From contig NZ_MCGQ01000009.1 in assembly GCF_002242805.1 (NCBI RefSeq), forward strand, positions 62,001-126,000: DNA of 64,000 nucleotides, given 5' to 3'. The translations under genes and the position numbers were made by a program. The DNA comes from Streptomyces diastatochromogenes (GTDB lineage: Bacteria; Actinomycetota; Actinomycetes; Streptomycetales; Streptomycetaceae). Below, one piece after another: positions 1 through 9,661 of this stretch (its first letter is position 1; every line of letters starts with the position of its first letter). The notes beneath the pieces are model-generated. The model ran no database searches, was not told the origin of the DNA, and saw only the letters and a program-made list of their open reading frames with translations.

Positions 1-50
1 AGAGGAACATGCCGGTCAAGCTAGCAGCAGCGGCCCCGAGTCGACGACCC

Positions 51-1010
51 TCAGCCCTCCGTCAGGCCCGTCACGAGTTCGTCCGCCGCGCGGTACGGGT
101 CCAGCTCGCCGGCGACGATGCGCTCCGCGAGGGTGCTCAGGCGGCGGTCGCCGTGGAGGTCGCCGATGCGTTGGCGCAGGGCGGTGACCGCGATCGTCTC
201 CACCTCGCGGGCCGCGCGGGACTTGCGGCGTTCGGCGAGGACGCCGTGCTCCTCCATCCAGGCGCGGTGCTTCTCCAGGGCCTCGACCACCTCGTCGACG
301 CCCTCGGCGCGGGCCGCGACCGTCTTGACGATGGGCGGGCGCCAGTCACCGGGGCCTCGGGCCTCGCCCAGGCCCAGCATGTGGTTCAGTTCGCGGGCGG
401 TGGCGTCGGCGCCGTCCCGGTCCGCCTTGTTGACGACGTACACGTCGCCGATCTCCAGGATTCCGGCCTTCGCAGCCTGGATGCCGTCGCCCATGCCGGG
501 GGCCAGCAGGACGACGGAGGTGTCGGCCTGGGAGGCGATCTCCACCTCCGACTGGCCGACGCCGACCGTCTCGACCAGGATCACGTCGCAGCCCGCCGCG
601 TCCAGGACGCGGATCGCCTGGGGCGCGGCCCAGGCGAGGCCGCCGAGGTGGCCTCGCGTGGCCATGGAGCGGATGTAGACGCCGGGGTCGGAGGCGTGGT
701 CCGACATGCGCACCCGGTCGCCGAGCAGGGCGCCGCCGGAGAACGGCGACGACGGGTCGACGGCCAGGACGCCGACCCGCCTGCCCTGCTTGCGGTACGC
801 CGTGACCAGGGCGGAGGTGGAGGTGGACTTGCCGACGCCGGGAGAGCCCGTCAGACCGACCACGTAGGCGTTGCCGGTCAGCGGGGCCAGCGCCGCCATG
901 ACCTCCCTGAGCTGCGGGGACGCCCCCTCCACCAGGGAGATGAGCCGGGCCACGGCCCGCGGCCGGCCTTCCCTGGCCTGGGCCACCAGAGAGGAGACGT
1001 CCTGCATCAA
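51..1010 (-). CDS. meaB: MeaB/ArgK-type P-loop GTPase, methylmalonyl-CoA mutase chaperone
   Basis: A 319-residue G3E-family GTPase. It has Walker A GSPGVGKST (residues 55-63), the conserved block DPSSPFSGGALLGDRVRM (about 85-102), ETVGVGQSE (147-155) and the guanine-specificity motif NKAD (194-197). Family members load and protect the adenosylcobalamin cofactor of methylmalonyl-CoA mutase. The length is normal for the family. The gene is followed upstream on the same strand by a thiolase gene 34 bp away, and a methylmalonyl-CoA epimerase and a cobalamin adenosyltransferase lie elsewhere in the window, which supports a role in methylmalonyl-CoA metabolism. Two adjacent Met codons leave the start uncertain by one codon. 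Confidence 0.93.
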   Translation of the reverse strand: MMQDVSSLVAQAREGRPRAVARLISLVEGASPQLREVMAALAPLTGNAYVVGLTGSPGVGKSTSTSALVTAYRKQGRRVGVLAVDPSSPFSGGALLGDRVRMSDHASDPGVYIRSMATRGHLGGLAWAAPQAIRVLDAAGCDVILVETVGVGQSEVEIASQADTSVVLLAPGMGDGIQAAKAGILEIGDVYVVNKADRDGADATARELNHMLGLGEARGPGDWRPPIVKTVAARAEGVDEVVEALEKHRAWMEEHGVLAERRKSRAAREVETIAVTALRQRIGDLHGDRRLSTLAERIVAGELDPYRAADELVTGLTEG

Positions 1011-1044
1011 ACAGCTCCGTTCACTTCACCGACGTACAGGAAAC

Positions 1045-2244
1045 TCAGGCCTTCGGCACGCGCACGATCAGTGCGTCGCCCTGGCCGCCGCCACCGCACA
1101 GCGCGGCCGCGCCGACGCCGCCGCCCCGGCGCTTGAGCTCCAGCGCCAAGTGGAGCACGAGACGGGCACCGGACATGCCGATCGGGTGACCCAGGGCGAT
1201 GGCGCCACCGTTGACGTTCACCTTTTCCGTGGACACGCCGAGGTCCTTCATTGACTGCACGGCGACCGCGGCGAAGGCCTCGTTGATCTCGATGAGATCG
1301 AGGTCGGAGACCTCCAGGCCCTCCTTCTTCAGGGCGTGCTCGATGGCGTTGGACGGCTGCGACTGCAGCGAGTTGTCCGGTCCGGCCACGTTGCCGTGCG
1401 CGCCGATCTCGGCGAGCCACTCCAGGCCCAGCTCCTCGGCCTTGGCCTTGCTCATCACGATCACGGCCGCCGCACCGTCCGAGATCTGCGAGGAGGTGCC
1501 GGCGGTGATGGTGCCGTCCTTGGTGAAGGCCGGGCGCAGCTTGCCCAGGGACTCCACGGTGGTGTCGCCGCGGATGCCCTCGTCCTTGCTGAAGACGACC
1601 GGCTCGCCCTTGCGCTGCGGGATCTCGACCGGGGTGATCTCGGCCTCGAAGACGCCGTTCTTCTGCGCGGCGGCGGCCCGCTGGTGGGACAGGGCGGCGA
1701 TCTCGTCCTGCTCGGGGCGCTGGATGCCGAGGCGCGTGTTGTGCTTCTCCGTCGACTCGCCCATGGCGATGCCCTCGAAGGAGTCGGTCAGGCCGTCGTA
1801 GGCCATCGCGTCGAGCATCTCGATCGCCCCGTACTTGAAGCCCTCGCGGGACTTCGGCAGCAGGTGGGGGGCGTTGGTCATCGACTCCTGGCCGCCGGCG
1901 ACCACGATGTCGAACTCGCCGGCGCGGATCAGCTGGTCGGCCAGCGCGATCGCGTCCAGGCCGGACAGACAGACCTTGTTGATGGTGAGCGCCGGGACGC
2001 TCATCGGGATGCCGGCCTTGACTGCGGCCTGGCGGGCCGGGATCTGCCCCGCCCCGGCCTGCAGCACCTGGCCCATGATCACGTACTGCACCTGGTCGCC
2101 GCCGATCCCCGCACGGTCGAGGGCGGCCTTGATCGCGAAGCCGCCGAGGTCGGCTCCGGAGAAGGACTTCAGCGAGCCCAGCAGTCGCCCCATGGGCGTG
2201 CGGGCGCCCGCGACGATCACCGAGCTGGTCGTTCCAGAAGACAT
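1045..2244 (-). CDS. acetyl-CoA C-acetyltransferase (thiolase)
   Basis: A 399-residue thiolase that condenses or cleaves acetoacetyl-CoA-type substrates. The acyl-accepting Cys92 lies in [10 protein letters not shown], the base His353 in [10 protein letters not shown], and Cys383 in CGGGGQGDA near the C terminus; NEAFA and GGQESM motifs are also present. The reading frame extends 42 codons further upstream, but I place the start at ATG 2244, because AAGGGGATC precedes it at good spacing and the homologous N terminus ([14 protein letters not shown]) begins just after it. It probably forms an acyl-CoA operon with meaB and is divergent from the epimerase gene. Whether it works in biosynthesis or degradation cannot be told from sequence. 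Confidence 0.93.
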   Translation of the reverse strand: MSSGTTSSVIVAGARTPMGRLLGSLKSFSGADLGGFAIKAALDRAGIGGDQVQYVIMGQVLQAGAGQIPARQAAVKAGIPMSVPALTINKVCLSGLDAIALADQLIRAGEFDIVVAGGQESMTNAPHLLPKSREGFKYGAIEMLDAMAYDGLTDSFEGIAMGESTEKHNTRLGIQRPEQDEIAALSHQRAAAAQKNGVFEAEITPVEIPQRKGEPVVFSKDEGIRGDTTVESLGKLRPAFTKDGTITAGTSSQISDGAAAVIVMSKAKAEELGLEWLAEIGAHGNVAGPDNSLQSQPSNAIEHALKKEGLEVSDLDLIEINEAFAAVAVQSMKDLGVSTEKVNVNGGAIALGHPIGMSGARLVLHLALELKRRGGGVGAAALCGGGGQGDALIVRVPKA

Positions 2245-2393
2245 GAGCTGCGATCCCCTTCCAGCTACAAGGAGCCGAGGAGTGAACGAGGGTTTACTTC
2301 GAATGTACTGAGTGGCACTCCGTGCCGTCATCGGGCCGTCGGTGTGATCGCGCGCACGTTGCGTAACCACCTCCGTGGCGCTGCACTGAACCC

Positions 2394-2834
2394 ATGCTGA
2401 CGCGAATCGACCACATCGGGATCGCCTGTCACGACCTCGACGCGACCGTCGAGTTCTACAAGGCCACCTACGGCTTCGAGGTGTTCCACACCGAGGTCAA
2501 CGAGGAGCAGGGCGTGCGGGAGGCCATGCTCAAGATCAACGAGACGTCCGACGGCGGCGCCTCCTACCTCCAGCTGCTGGAGCCGACCCGGGAGGACTCC
2601 GCGGTCGGCAAGTGGCTGGCGAAGAACGGGGAGGGCGTCCACCACATCGCCTTCGGTACGGCGGATGTGGACGGGGACGCCGAGGACATCCGCGGCAAGG
2701 GCGTACGCGTTCTGTACGACGAGCCACGACGCGGCTCCATGGGGTCGCGGATCACCTTCCTGCACCCCAAGGACTGCCACGGTGTCCTGACAGAACTGGT
2801 CACTTCGGCCCCGGTTGAGTCACCTGAGCACTGA
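2394..2834 (+). CDS. mce: methylmalonyl-CoA epimerase
   Basis: A 146-residue vicinal-oxygen-chelate (glyoxalase-like) protein that interconverts the 2R and 2S forms of methylmalonyl-CoA. The expected metal ligands are visible: His7 in RIDHIGIAC, His84 in VHHIAFGT and Glu134 in GVLTELV. The length is normal for the family. It is divergent from the thiolase-meaB pair, with about 150 bp between the two starts. No clear Shine-Dalgarno sequence precedes the ATG, so the transcript may be leaderless or the site weak. With MeaB and the adenosyltransferase at 26.9 kb it covers three steps around methylmalonyl-CoA mutase, whose subunit genes are not in the window. Confidence 0.93.
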   Translation: MLTRIDHIGIACHDLDATVEFYKATYGFEVFHTEVNEEQGVREAMLKINETSDGGASYLQLLEPTREDSAVGKWLAKNGEGVHHIAFGTADVDGDAEDIRGKGVRVLYDEPRRGSMGSRITFLHPKDCHGVLTELVTSAPVESPEH

Positions 2835-3040
2835 CCCTCGTACATAAGGGCCGGTAGGGTTGGGGGCGGTCGTCCTCATAACCGGGGCGACCGCATGCCG
2901 GGGTCCGGGTTTCGGGGGACGAGCGTCGGGGCAGCAGCCCGTGCTCCGCCGTTGATCTGACACCATTCCCCGGGGGCCCCGTCCGGCGGATGGACGGAGC
3001 TCGTTGGAGAAGCTGACCAGGGGACGGATGGGACCGCGCA

Positions 3041-6000
3041 GTGCGGGGCTACGAGAGCCAGGAGCGAGAGCCGGCGGCTGACGTCGACCACCTCTCTCGG
3101 TTCGAGGCCGAGATGAAGCGGCTGAAGACCGAGCGGGAAAAGGCGATCCAGCACGCCGAGGACCTCGGCTACCAGGTCGAGGTGCTGCGCGCCAAGCTGC
3201 ACGAGGCGCGCCGCACTCTGATGACCCGGCCCGCCTACGACGGCGGTGACATCGGCTATCAGGCCGAACAGTTGCTCCGCAACGCCCAGATCCAGGCCGA
3301 CCAGCTGCGCCAGGAGGCGGTCACCCGCCGGCAGCAGCTGGACCAGGAGCTGGCCGAGCGCCGGCAGACCGTCGAGTCGCACGTCAACGAGAACGTGGCC
3401 TGGGCCGAGCAGCTGCGCGCCCGGACCGAGTCGCAGGCCCGCCGGCTCCTCGACGAGTCCCGCGCCGAGGCCGACCAGGCGCTGGCCGCCGCCCGCGCGG
3501 AGACCGAGCGGCTGACCAGCGAGGCCCGGCAGCGGCTGCAGAACGACGCCGAGACGGCGCGTACGGAGGCCGAGCAGATCCTGCGCCGCGCCCGCACGGA
3601 CGCCGAGCGACTGCTGAACGCCGCCTCCACGCAGGCCCAGGAGGCCACCGACCACGCCGAGCAGCTGCGCACCTCCACCGTCAGCGAGTCGGACGCCGCC
3701 CGCCGGCAGTCCACCGAGCTGAGCCGGGCCGCCGAGGAGCGCATGGCGCAGGCCGAGGAGGCGCTGCGCAAGGCGCAGGCCGAGGCCGAGAAGCTGGTCA
3801 CGGAGGCCGAGCAGGCCGCCGCCAAGACCCTGTCGAGCGCCGAGGCCGCCAACGAGACCCGCACGCGCACGGCCAAGGAGCAGGTCGCCCGGCTGGTCGA
3901 GGAGGCCACCAAGGAGGCCGAGACCACCAGGTCCGACGCGGAGCAGGTGGTCGCCGACGCCCGTGCCGAGGCCGAGAAGATCGTCGCGGAGGCCTCCGAG
4001 AAGGCCCGAACGATCACCGCCGAGGAGAGCGCGACCCAGCTGTCCAAGGCCGCCAAGACCGCCGAGGACGTCCTCAACAAGGCGTCGGACGAGGCCAAGA
4101 ACACCACCAAGGCCGCCGCCGAGGAGGCCGAGCGGATCCGCACGGAGGCCGAGGCCGAGGCGGACCGGCTGCGCGCCGAGGCGCACGACATCGCCGAGCA
4201 GCTCAAGGGCGCGGCGAAGGACGACACCAAGGAGTACCGCGCCAAGACGGTCGAGCTGCAGGAGGAGGCCCGCCGGCTGCGCGGCGAGGCCGAGCAGCTG
4301 CGCGCCGACGCGGTCGCCGAGGGCGAGTCCATCCGCGCCGAGGCCCGCCGCGAGGCCGTGGTGCAGATCGAGGAGGCGGCCAAGTCCGCCGAGGAGCTGC
4401 TGGCCAAGGCCAAGGCGGACGCCGACGAACTGCGGCAGAAGGCGACCGGGGACAGCGAGAAGGTCCGCACCGAGGCGATCGAGCGCGCCACGACGCTGCG
4501 CCGGCAGGCCGAGGAGACCCTGGAGCGCACCCGCAAGGAGGCCGAACGGCTCCGCGCGGAGGCCGGTGAGCAGGCCGACGCGGCCAGGTCGGACGCCGAG
4601 CAGGCCGCGCGCGAGCTGCGCGAGGAGACCGAGCGGGCGGTCGAGGCCCGTCGTACCGAGGCCGCCGAGGAACTGACCCGGCTGCAGACGGAGACCCAGG
4701 AGCGGCTGGCGGCGGCCGAGCAGGCGCTCACCGACGCCCGTGAGGAGGCGGCCCGGATCCGCCGGGAGGCCGCCGAGGAGAGCGAGCGGCTGCGCGCCGA
4801 GTCCGCCGAGCGGATCCGTACGCTCCAGCAGCAGGCCGAGGCCGAGGCCGACCGGCTGCGCAACGAGGCCGCGTCCGACGCGTCCGCCTCGCGCGCCGAG
4901 GGCGAGGCCATCGCCGTACGCCTGCGTTCGGAGGCGGCGGCCGAGGCCGAGCGGCTGAAGGTGGAGGCCCAGGACACCGCCGACCGGGTCCGGGCGGAGG
5001 CGCAGTCCGCCGCCGAGCGGCTCGGCGCGGAGGCGTCCGAGACGCTCGCCGCCGCGCAGGAGGAGGCCGCCCGGCGCCGTCGCGAGGCCGAGGAACTGCT
5101 CGGTGCCGCGCGGTCCGAGGCCGACCAAGAGCGCGAGCGGGCCCGCGAGCAGAGCGAGGAGCTGCTGGCCTCGGCGCGCAAGCGGGTGGAGGACGCGCAG
5201 ACCGAGGCGGTCCGGCTGGTCGAGGAGGCCGACCGGCGCGCCACCGAGATGGTGTCCGCCGCCGAGCAGCACGCGCAGCAGGTGCGGGACTCCGTCGTCG
5301 GGCTGCACGAGCAGGCGCAGGACGAGATCACCGGGCTCCGCTCGGCCGCCGAGCACGCGGCGGACCGTACCCGCAGGGAGGCCGAGGAGGAGGCGGACCG
5401 GGTCCGCGCCGACGCCTACGCCGAGCGGGAGCGGGCGAGCGAGGACGCCTCGCGGGTCCGGCGGGAGGCGAACGAGGAGTCGGAAGCCGCCAAGGCGCTC
5501 GCCGAGCGTACGGTCGGCGACGCGATCGCGGAGTCCGAGCGGCTGCGCTCGGACGCGTCCGCGCACGCCCAGCGGGTGCGCACGGAGGCGTCGGACGCGA
5601 TCGCCGAGGCCGACCAGGCGGCGGCCCGCACCCGGGCGGACGCCCGCGAGGACGCCAACCGCATCCGCTCGGACGCGGCGACCCAGGCGGACACGCTCAT
5701 CACCGAGGCGCGCAGCGAGGCCGAGCGGCTGCAGATCGAGACGGCCGCCGAGGCCGAGCGGGTGCGCACGGAGACGCTCAGCGAGGCGGACCGGGTCCGG
5801 GCCGAGGCCCTCGCGAACGCCGAGCAGCTCCTCTCGGACGCCACCGGCGACGCGGAGCGGCTGCGTGCCGAGGCCGCCGAGACGGTGGGCTCGGCCCAGC
5901 AGCACGCGGAGCGGCTGCGCAGCGAGGCCGAGCGGCTGCGGGCGGACGCGGAGGCGGAGTCCGAGCGGCTCGTCAACTCCGCGCGCGAGGAGGCCGAGCG

Positions 6001-6823
6001 GACCCTCGACGAGGCCCGCAAGGACGCGAACAAGCGGCGTTCGGAGGCGGCCGAGCAGGTCGACACGCTCATCACGGAGACCACGGCCGAGGCGGACAAG
6101 CTGCTCACCGAGGCCCAGCAGCAGGCGCTGAAGGCCACCGCGGACGCGGAGTCGCAGGCCGACACGATGGTGGGCGCGGCCCGCAGCGAGGCCGACCGGC
6201 TGGTCTCCGAGGCGACCGTCGAGGGCAACTCGCGGGTCGAGAAGGCCCGCACCGACGCCGACGAGCTGCTGGTCGGCGCCCGCCGGGACGCGACCGCCAT
6301 AAGGGAGCGCGCGGAGGAGCTGCGCGACCGCATCACCACCGAGATCGAGGAGCTGCACGAGCGGGCCCGCCGCGAGGCCGCCGAGACGATGAAGTCCACC
6401 GGCGACCGCTGCGACGCGCTCATCAAGGCGGCCGAGGAGCAGCTGGGCAAGGCGCAGGCGAAGGCCAAGGAGCTGGTGTCGGAGGCGAACTCCGAGGCGG
6501 GCAAGGTCCGGATCGCCGCCGTCAAGAAGGCGGAGGGCCTGCTCAAGGAGGCCGAGCTGAAGAAGGCCAGCCTGGTCAGGGAGGCCGAGGAGCTGAAGGC
6601 CGAGGCGATCCGCGAGGCCCGGGCCACGGTCGAGGAAGGAAAGCGCGAACTGGAGATCCTGGTGCGCCGGCGCGAGGACATCAACGCCGAGATCTCCCGT
6701 GTCCAGGACGTCCTGGAGGCGTTGGAATCCTTTGAGGCGCCGTCGTCCGGCAAGGACGGCGGAGTCAAGGCGGGCGCCACCGTGGGCGCCCCCCGATCGG
6801 GTGGCAAGTCGTCGGACAGCTAG
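3041..6823 (+). CDS. scy: Scy, giant coiled-coil polarity protein
   Basis: A 1260-residue protein made almost wholly of Ala/Glu/Arg-rich repeats of the type AEAERLRAEA, predicted to be one continuous coiled coil. Only the first ~60 residues and the last ~50 (Gly/Ser/Lys-rich) look different. Scy of S. coelicolor is about 1300 residues, contacts DivIVA, FilP and ParA, and organises the hyphal-tip polarity centre; its coiled coil follows an unusual long-period repeat rather than a simple heptad. Size, repeat type and the adjacent filP gene support the assignment. The start is GTG at 3041, with a purine-rich GGGACGGATGGG upstream. The antisense strand carries a spurious long open frame produced by this repetitive codon use. 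Confidence 0.93.
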   Translation: MRGYESQEREPAADVDHLSRFEAEMKRLKTEREKAIQHAEDLGYQVEVLRAKLHEARRTLMTRPAYDGGDIGYQAEQLLRNAQIQADQLRQEAVTRRQQLDQELAERRQTVESHVNENVAWAEQLRARTESQARRLLDESRAEADQALAAARAETERLTSEARQRLQNDAETARTEAEQILRRARTDAERLLNAASTQAQEATDHAEQLRTSTVSESDAARRQSTELSRAAEERMAQAEEALRKAQAEAEKLVTEAEQAAAKTLSSAEAANETRTRTAKEQVARLVEEATKEAETTRSDAEQVVADARAEAEKIVAEASEKARTITAEESATQLSKAAKTAEDVLNKASDEAKNTTKAAAEEAERIRTEAEAEADRLRAEAHDIAEQLKGAAKDDTKEYRAKTVELQEEARRLRGEAEQLRADAVAEGESIRAEARREAVVQIEEAAKSAEELLAKAKADADELRQKATGDSEKVRTEAIERATTLRRQAEETLERTRKEAERLRAEAGEQADAARSDAEQAARELREETERAVEARRTEAAEELTRLQTETQERLAAAEQALTDAREEAARIRREAAEESERLRAESAERIRTLQQQAEAEADRLRNEAASDASASRAEGEAIAVRLRSEAAAEAERLKVEAQDTADRVRAEAQSAAERLGAEASETLAAAQEEAARRRREAEELLGAARSEADQERERAREQSEELLASARKRVEDAQTEAVRLVEEADRRATEMVSAAEQHAQQVRDSVVGLHEQAQDEITGLRSAAEHAADRTRREAEEEADRVRADAYAERERASEDASRVRREANEESEAAKALAERTVGDAIAESERLRSDASAHAQRVRTEASDAIAEADQAAARTRADAREDANRIRSDAATQADTLITEARSEAERLQIETAAEAERVRTETLSEADRVRAEALANAEQLLSDATGDAERLRAEAAETVGSAQQHAERLRSEAERLRADAEAESERLVNSAREEAERTLDEARKDANKRRSEAAEQVDTLITETTAEADKLLTEAQQQALKATADAESQADTMVGAARSEADRLVSEATVEGNSRVEKARTDADELLVGARRDATAIRERAEELRDRITTEIEELHERARREAAETMKSTGDRCDALIKAAEEQLGKAQAKAKELVSEANSEAGKVRIAAVKKAEGLLKEAELKKASLVREAEELKAEAIREARATVEEGKRELEILVRRREDINAEISRVQDVLEALESFEAPSSGKDGGVKAGATVGAPRSGGKSSDS

Positions 6824-7006
6824 CGGGCGGGATGGTTTCCGGTGTGTTCTGGGGGCTTTGCCCCGGTCTTTGGCAAGCCGTCCCGCGGTCAGCCACTCAA
6901 AAGAGGTGTCATTCTCCAGATCAAACACGTATCCGCTCGATGACACACCGCTTCGGCCCCTAGGATTCCCCCTATCACCTCACCGGTCTCTTTCGACAGG
7001 AACCCC

Positions 7007-7942
7007 ATGAGCGACACTTCCCCCTACGGCTTCGAGCTTGTGCGGCGTGGGTACGACCGCGCTCAGGTGGACGAACGTATCTCCAAGCTCGTCTCCGACC
7101 GTGACAGCGCTCTCGCCCGCATCACCGCTCTGGAAAAGCGCATCGAAGAGCTGCACCTCGAGACGCAGAACGCCCAGGCCCAGGTAACCGACGCAGAGCC
7201 GTCGTACGCCGGCCTCGGCGCGCGGGTCGAGAAGATCCTGCGCCTCGCCGAGGAAGAGGCCAAGGATCTGCGGGAGGAGGCCCGGCGCGCCGCCGAGCAG
7301 CACCGCGAGCTGGCGGAGTCGGCGGCCCAGCAGGTCCGCAACGACGCCGAGTCGTTCGCCGCGGAGCGCAAGGCCAAGGCCGAGGACGAGGGCGTCCGGA
7401 TCGTCGAGAAGGCCAAGAGCGACGCCGCCCAGCTGCGTTCCGAGGCGCAGAAGGACGCGCAGTCCAAGCGCGAGGAGGCGGACGCCCTCTTCGAGGAGAC
7501 CCGCGCCAAGGCCGCGCAGGCCGCCGCCGACTTCGAGACGAACCTGGCCAAGCGCCGCGAGCAGTCCGAGCGCGACCTGGCCTCGCGTCAGCAGAAGGCC
7601 GAGAAGCGCCTCGCCGAGATCGAGCACCGCGCCGAGCAGCTGCGTCTGGAGGCGGAGAAGCTGCGCACGGACGCCGAGCGCCGCGCCCGCCAGACGGTGG
7701 AGACGGCCCAGCGCCAGGCCGAGGACATCGTGGCCGACGCCAACGCCAAGGCCGACCGGATCCGCTCGGAATCCGAGCGCGAGCTGGCCGCTCTCACCAA
7801 CCGCCGCGACAGCATCAACGCCCAGCTGACGAACGTCCGCGAGATGCTCGCCACGCTGACCGGCGCCGCGGTGGCCGCGGCCGGCTCGCCCGTCGAGGAC
7901 GAGCCGATCTCCCGGGGCGTTCCGGCGCAGCAGTCCCGGTAA
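7007..7942 (+). CDS. filP: FilP, intermediate-filament-like coiled-coil protein
   Basis: A 311-residue protein with an N-terminal segment resembling DivIVA membrane-binding starts (YGFELVRRGYDRAQVDERI, residues 7-25), followed by a long Ala/Glu/Arg coiled coil to about residue 285 and a short disordered tail. FilP of S. coelicolor (about 310 residues) self-assembles into filaments and supports the mechanical rigidity of hyphae near the tip. The gene lies 183 bp downstream of scy on the same strand, which is the standard pairing. AGGAA precedes the ATG. The intergenic gap carries an inverted repeat, GTGTCAT at 6906-6912 and ATGACAC at 6940-6946, suggesting that filP has its own promoter. Confidence 0.95.
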   Translation: MSDTSPYGFELVRRGYDRAQVDERISKLVSDRDSALARITALEKRIEELHLETQNAQAQVTDAEPSYAGLGARVEKILRLAEEEAKDLREEARRAAEQHRELAESAAQQVRNDAESFAAERKAKAEDEGVRIVEKAKSDAAQLRSEAQKDAQSKREEADALFEETRAKAAQAAADFETNLAKRREQSERDLASRQQKAEKRLAEIEHRAEQLRLEAEKLRTDAERRARQTVETAQRQAEDIVADANAKADRIRSESERELAALTNRRDSINAQLTNVREMLATLTGAAVAAAGSPVEDEPISRGVPAQQSR

Positions 7943-7966
7943 GCACCGGTAGTCGTACGACACCGT

Positions 7967-8000
7967 GAGGGGCGGTGGGACTCGGTCCCGCCGCCCCTTC
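7967..8000. terminator. bidirectional hairpin terminator after filP
   Basis: Near-perfect inverted repeat: GAGGGGCGGTGGGA pairs with TCCCGCCGCCCCTTC around a 5-nt loop, about 14 bp. It sits between the filP stop and the stop of the convergent membrane protein gene and could serve both. Confidence 0.75.
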
Positions 8001-8007
8001 CGTGTGT

Positions 8008-9522
8008 CTAGCGCAGTCCCAGGAGGGGCGGGTCGTCGGTGCCGTCCCCGTTGACGACCACCCAGGTGTCACCTGCCCGCAGCAGCTGGCCGCCGGTGCC
8101 GTAGCTGCCGGTGCGCACCGTGGTGCCGTCGGCCTCGCCGACGCGGTGTCCGTCGGCCGTGTCGAGCGTCCGCAGCCGACCGTTCCCGAGCACCGCCACC
8201 CGGTCGGGGCCGGCGGGGGCCAGTGCGGCGACACCGTCGAGGTCGGCGTGCCACAGGTGCCGGCCGTCGCGCAGCGCGTAGCCCGAGACGCGGTCGGGCG
8301 AGGAGGCGCCCGGTTTGGTGGTGGCGACGACGAGCGTGTCCTGACGGATGCCGGCCCACAGCGCGGGCCGCGCGGTGAAGGTGTCGTAGGTGTCCGGAAG
8401 GGGCGTGAGGTCCTCGTCGTCGCCGGTGAGGGGGATCCGCACCGGGTCGCCGTGGTCCGGGTAGGCCAGGACAGCCGCGACGCCGCGCTTGTCGCTCTCC
8501 TTCAGCAGGAGGGTGAAGGGGTCGGCGGAGAGCACCATGACCGTGTCGGCGGGGCTCTCGATGGGCAGGTCCTGGCTGCCGCGCCGCTTGCCGGTGGCGT
8601 TGTCCAGGGTCACCAGCTGTCCGCTGCCGCCGTCCGCCGTCTCGCACGTCACCACGACCGTGGTGGTGCCGCCGGTGGCGGAGACGACGTTCGGCGCGCA
8701 CCCCTCGCCGTCACGGTGCTTCCGCCGCAGGTCGGCGCTCCAGCGCGGTCGGCCGTCGGCCAGGCCGTACGCCTGGACACCCGTGTCGGTCAGCACGAGG
8801 GCCACGTCTCCGTCGGCTGCGAGCAGGCTGTCGCTTCCGGCGGTGAACCGGGCGACGCCCTTGATGTGCCGCTCCCACAGCTTGCGGCCGGTGCGGGTGT
8901 CGACGCCCCACACCGTGTCGCAGGGTTTCTTGTAGCGCGCGAAGGCGACCAGGCCGACGCCGTCGACGACGCGCTCGCTCATCCCGCACACCGACTCCCG
9001 CACGGGGGCGCGCAGCGTCCAGCGGCGGTCGCCGTCATGGGAGTCGTACGAGACGAGCGCGTCGTCGCGCACCCGGACGACGGTCGAGGCGTCCCGGCCC
9101 ACGGTCCACACGCCCTGCGCCCGTACGGTCGCCGGCCGGTCCCGCCCGACCTGCCAGGCGGCATCGAGAACGGGGCCGCGCATCCACAGGAACGCCTGCC
9201 AGCCGGGCCAGAGCGCGAGCAGCACGCCCGCGACGGCGAGGACGGCGGGCAGCACCTTGCCGGGACGCCGTTCGGTGAATGACTGGATCGCACGGACCAG
9301 GAGGCCGAGGCCGACGAAGGTCAGCACGAACGCCAGGATGATGGTGGGTGTGGTGCCCTCCGGGCAGGGCGCTGCGTCACCGCCGCACTCGCCGCCGGGA
9401 ATGGACGTCCACCCCAGCGCGTGGAACTCCACCGCGAGCCCGACCGCTGCCCCCGCCGCCACGACCGCCGGCCCCGCCCACACAGCGCTCCGCTGCGTGC
9501 GCGGTCTGCTGTCCTCAACCAC
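8008..9522 (-). CDS. membrane-anchored PQQ-like beta-propeller protein
   Basis: A 504-residue protein with three hydrophobic segments near the N terminus (about residues 15-35, 60-82 and 90-112), followed by a large domain with recurring blades of the form D-x-x-x-G-x-x-x-W: SYDSHDGDRRW, GVDTRTGRKLW, AYGLADGRPRW and GYALRDGRHLW. This is the pattern of pyrrolo-quinoline quinone-like (WD40-like) beta-propellers, which often act as binding scaffolds; no catalytic function can be assigned. GTG start with GGCGGGGG upstream. A paralogue with the same architecture lies at 23042-24532. It is convergent with filP and divergent from an ABC exporter operon. Confidence 0.8.
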   Translation of the reverse strand: MVEDSRPRTQRSAVWAGPAVVAAGAAVGLAVEFHALGWTSIPGGECGGDAAPCPEGTTPTIILAFVLTFVGLGLLVRAIQSFTERRPGKVLPAVLAVAGVLLALWPGWQAFLWMRGPVLDAAWQVGRDRPATVRAQGVWTVGRDASTVVRVRDDALVSYDSHDGDRRWTLRAPVRESVCGMSERVVDGVGLVAFARYKKPCDTVWGVDTRTGRKLWERHIKGVARFTAGSDSLLAADGDVALVLTDTGVQAYGLADGRPRWSADLRRKHRDGEGCAPNVVSATGGTTTVVVTCETADGGSGQLVTLDNATGKRRGSQDLPIESPADTVMVLSADPFTLLLKESDKRGVAAVLAYPDHGDPVRIPLTGDDEDLTPLPDTYDTFTARPALWAGIRQDTLVVATTKPGASSPDRVSGYALRDGRHLWHADLDGVAALAPAGPDRVAVLGNGRLRTLDTADGHRVGEADGTTVRTGSYGTGGQLLRAGDTWVVVNGDGTDDPPLLGLR

Positions 9523-9661
9523 TGTCGCCCCCGCCCTTGTTCTGTTCTCCGGCGCTCCCCAGCACCGCCCCCGCTGATCAAGGTACCGGGGAGGCCAGGG
9601 TGCCGGAATCCGTTTGCCCTCCCGGGTGGCAGCCGCCCAACACCCGTCTTAGCGTGGCCGC

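Noticed and set aside
2876..6946. Long antisense open frame (1356 codons) opposite scy
   Set aside because: It arises from the repetitive codon use of the Ala/Glu/Arg coiled-coil gene, shows only Leu/Gly/Arg repeats with no domain, and has no promoter context; scy on the plus strand explains the sequence.
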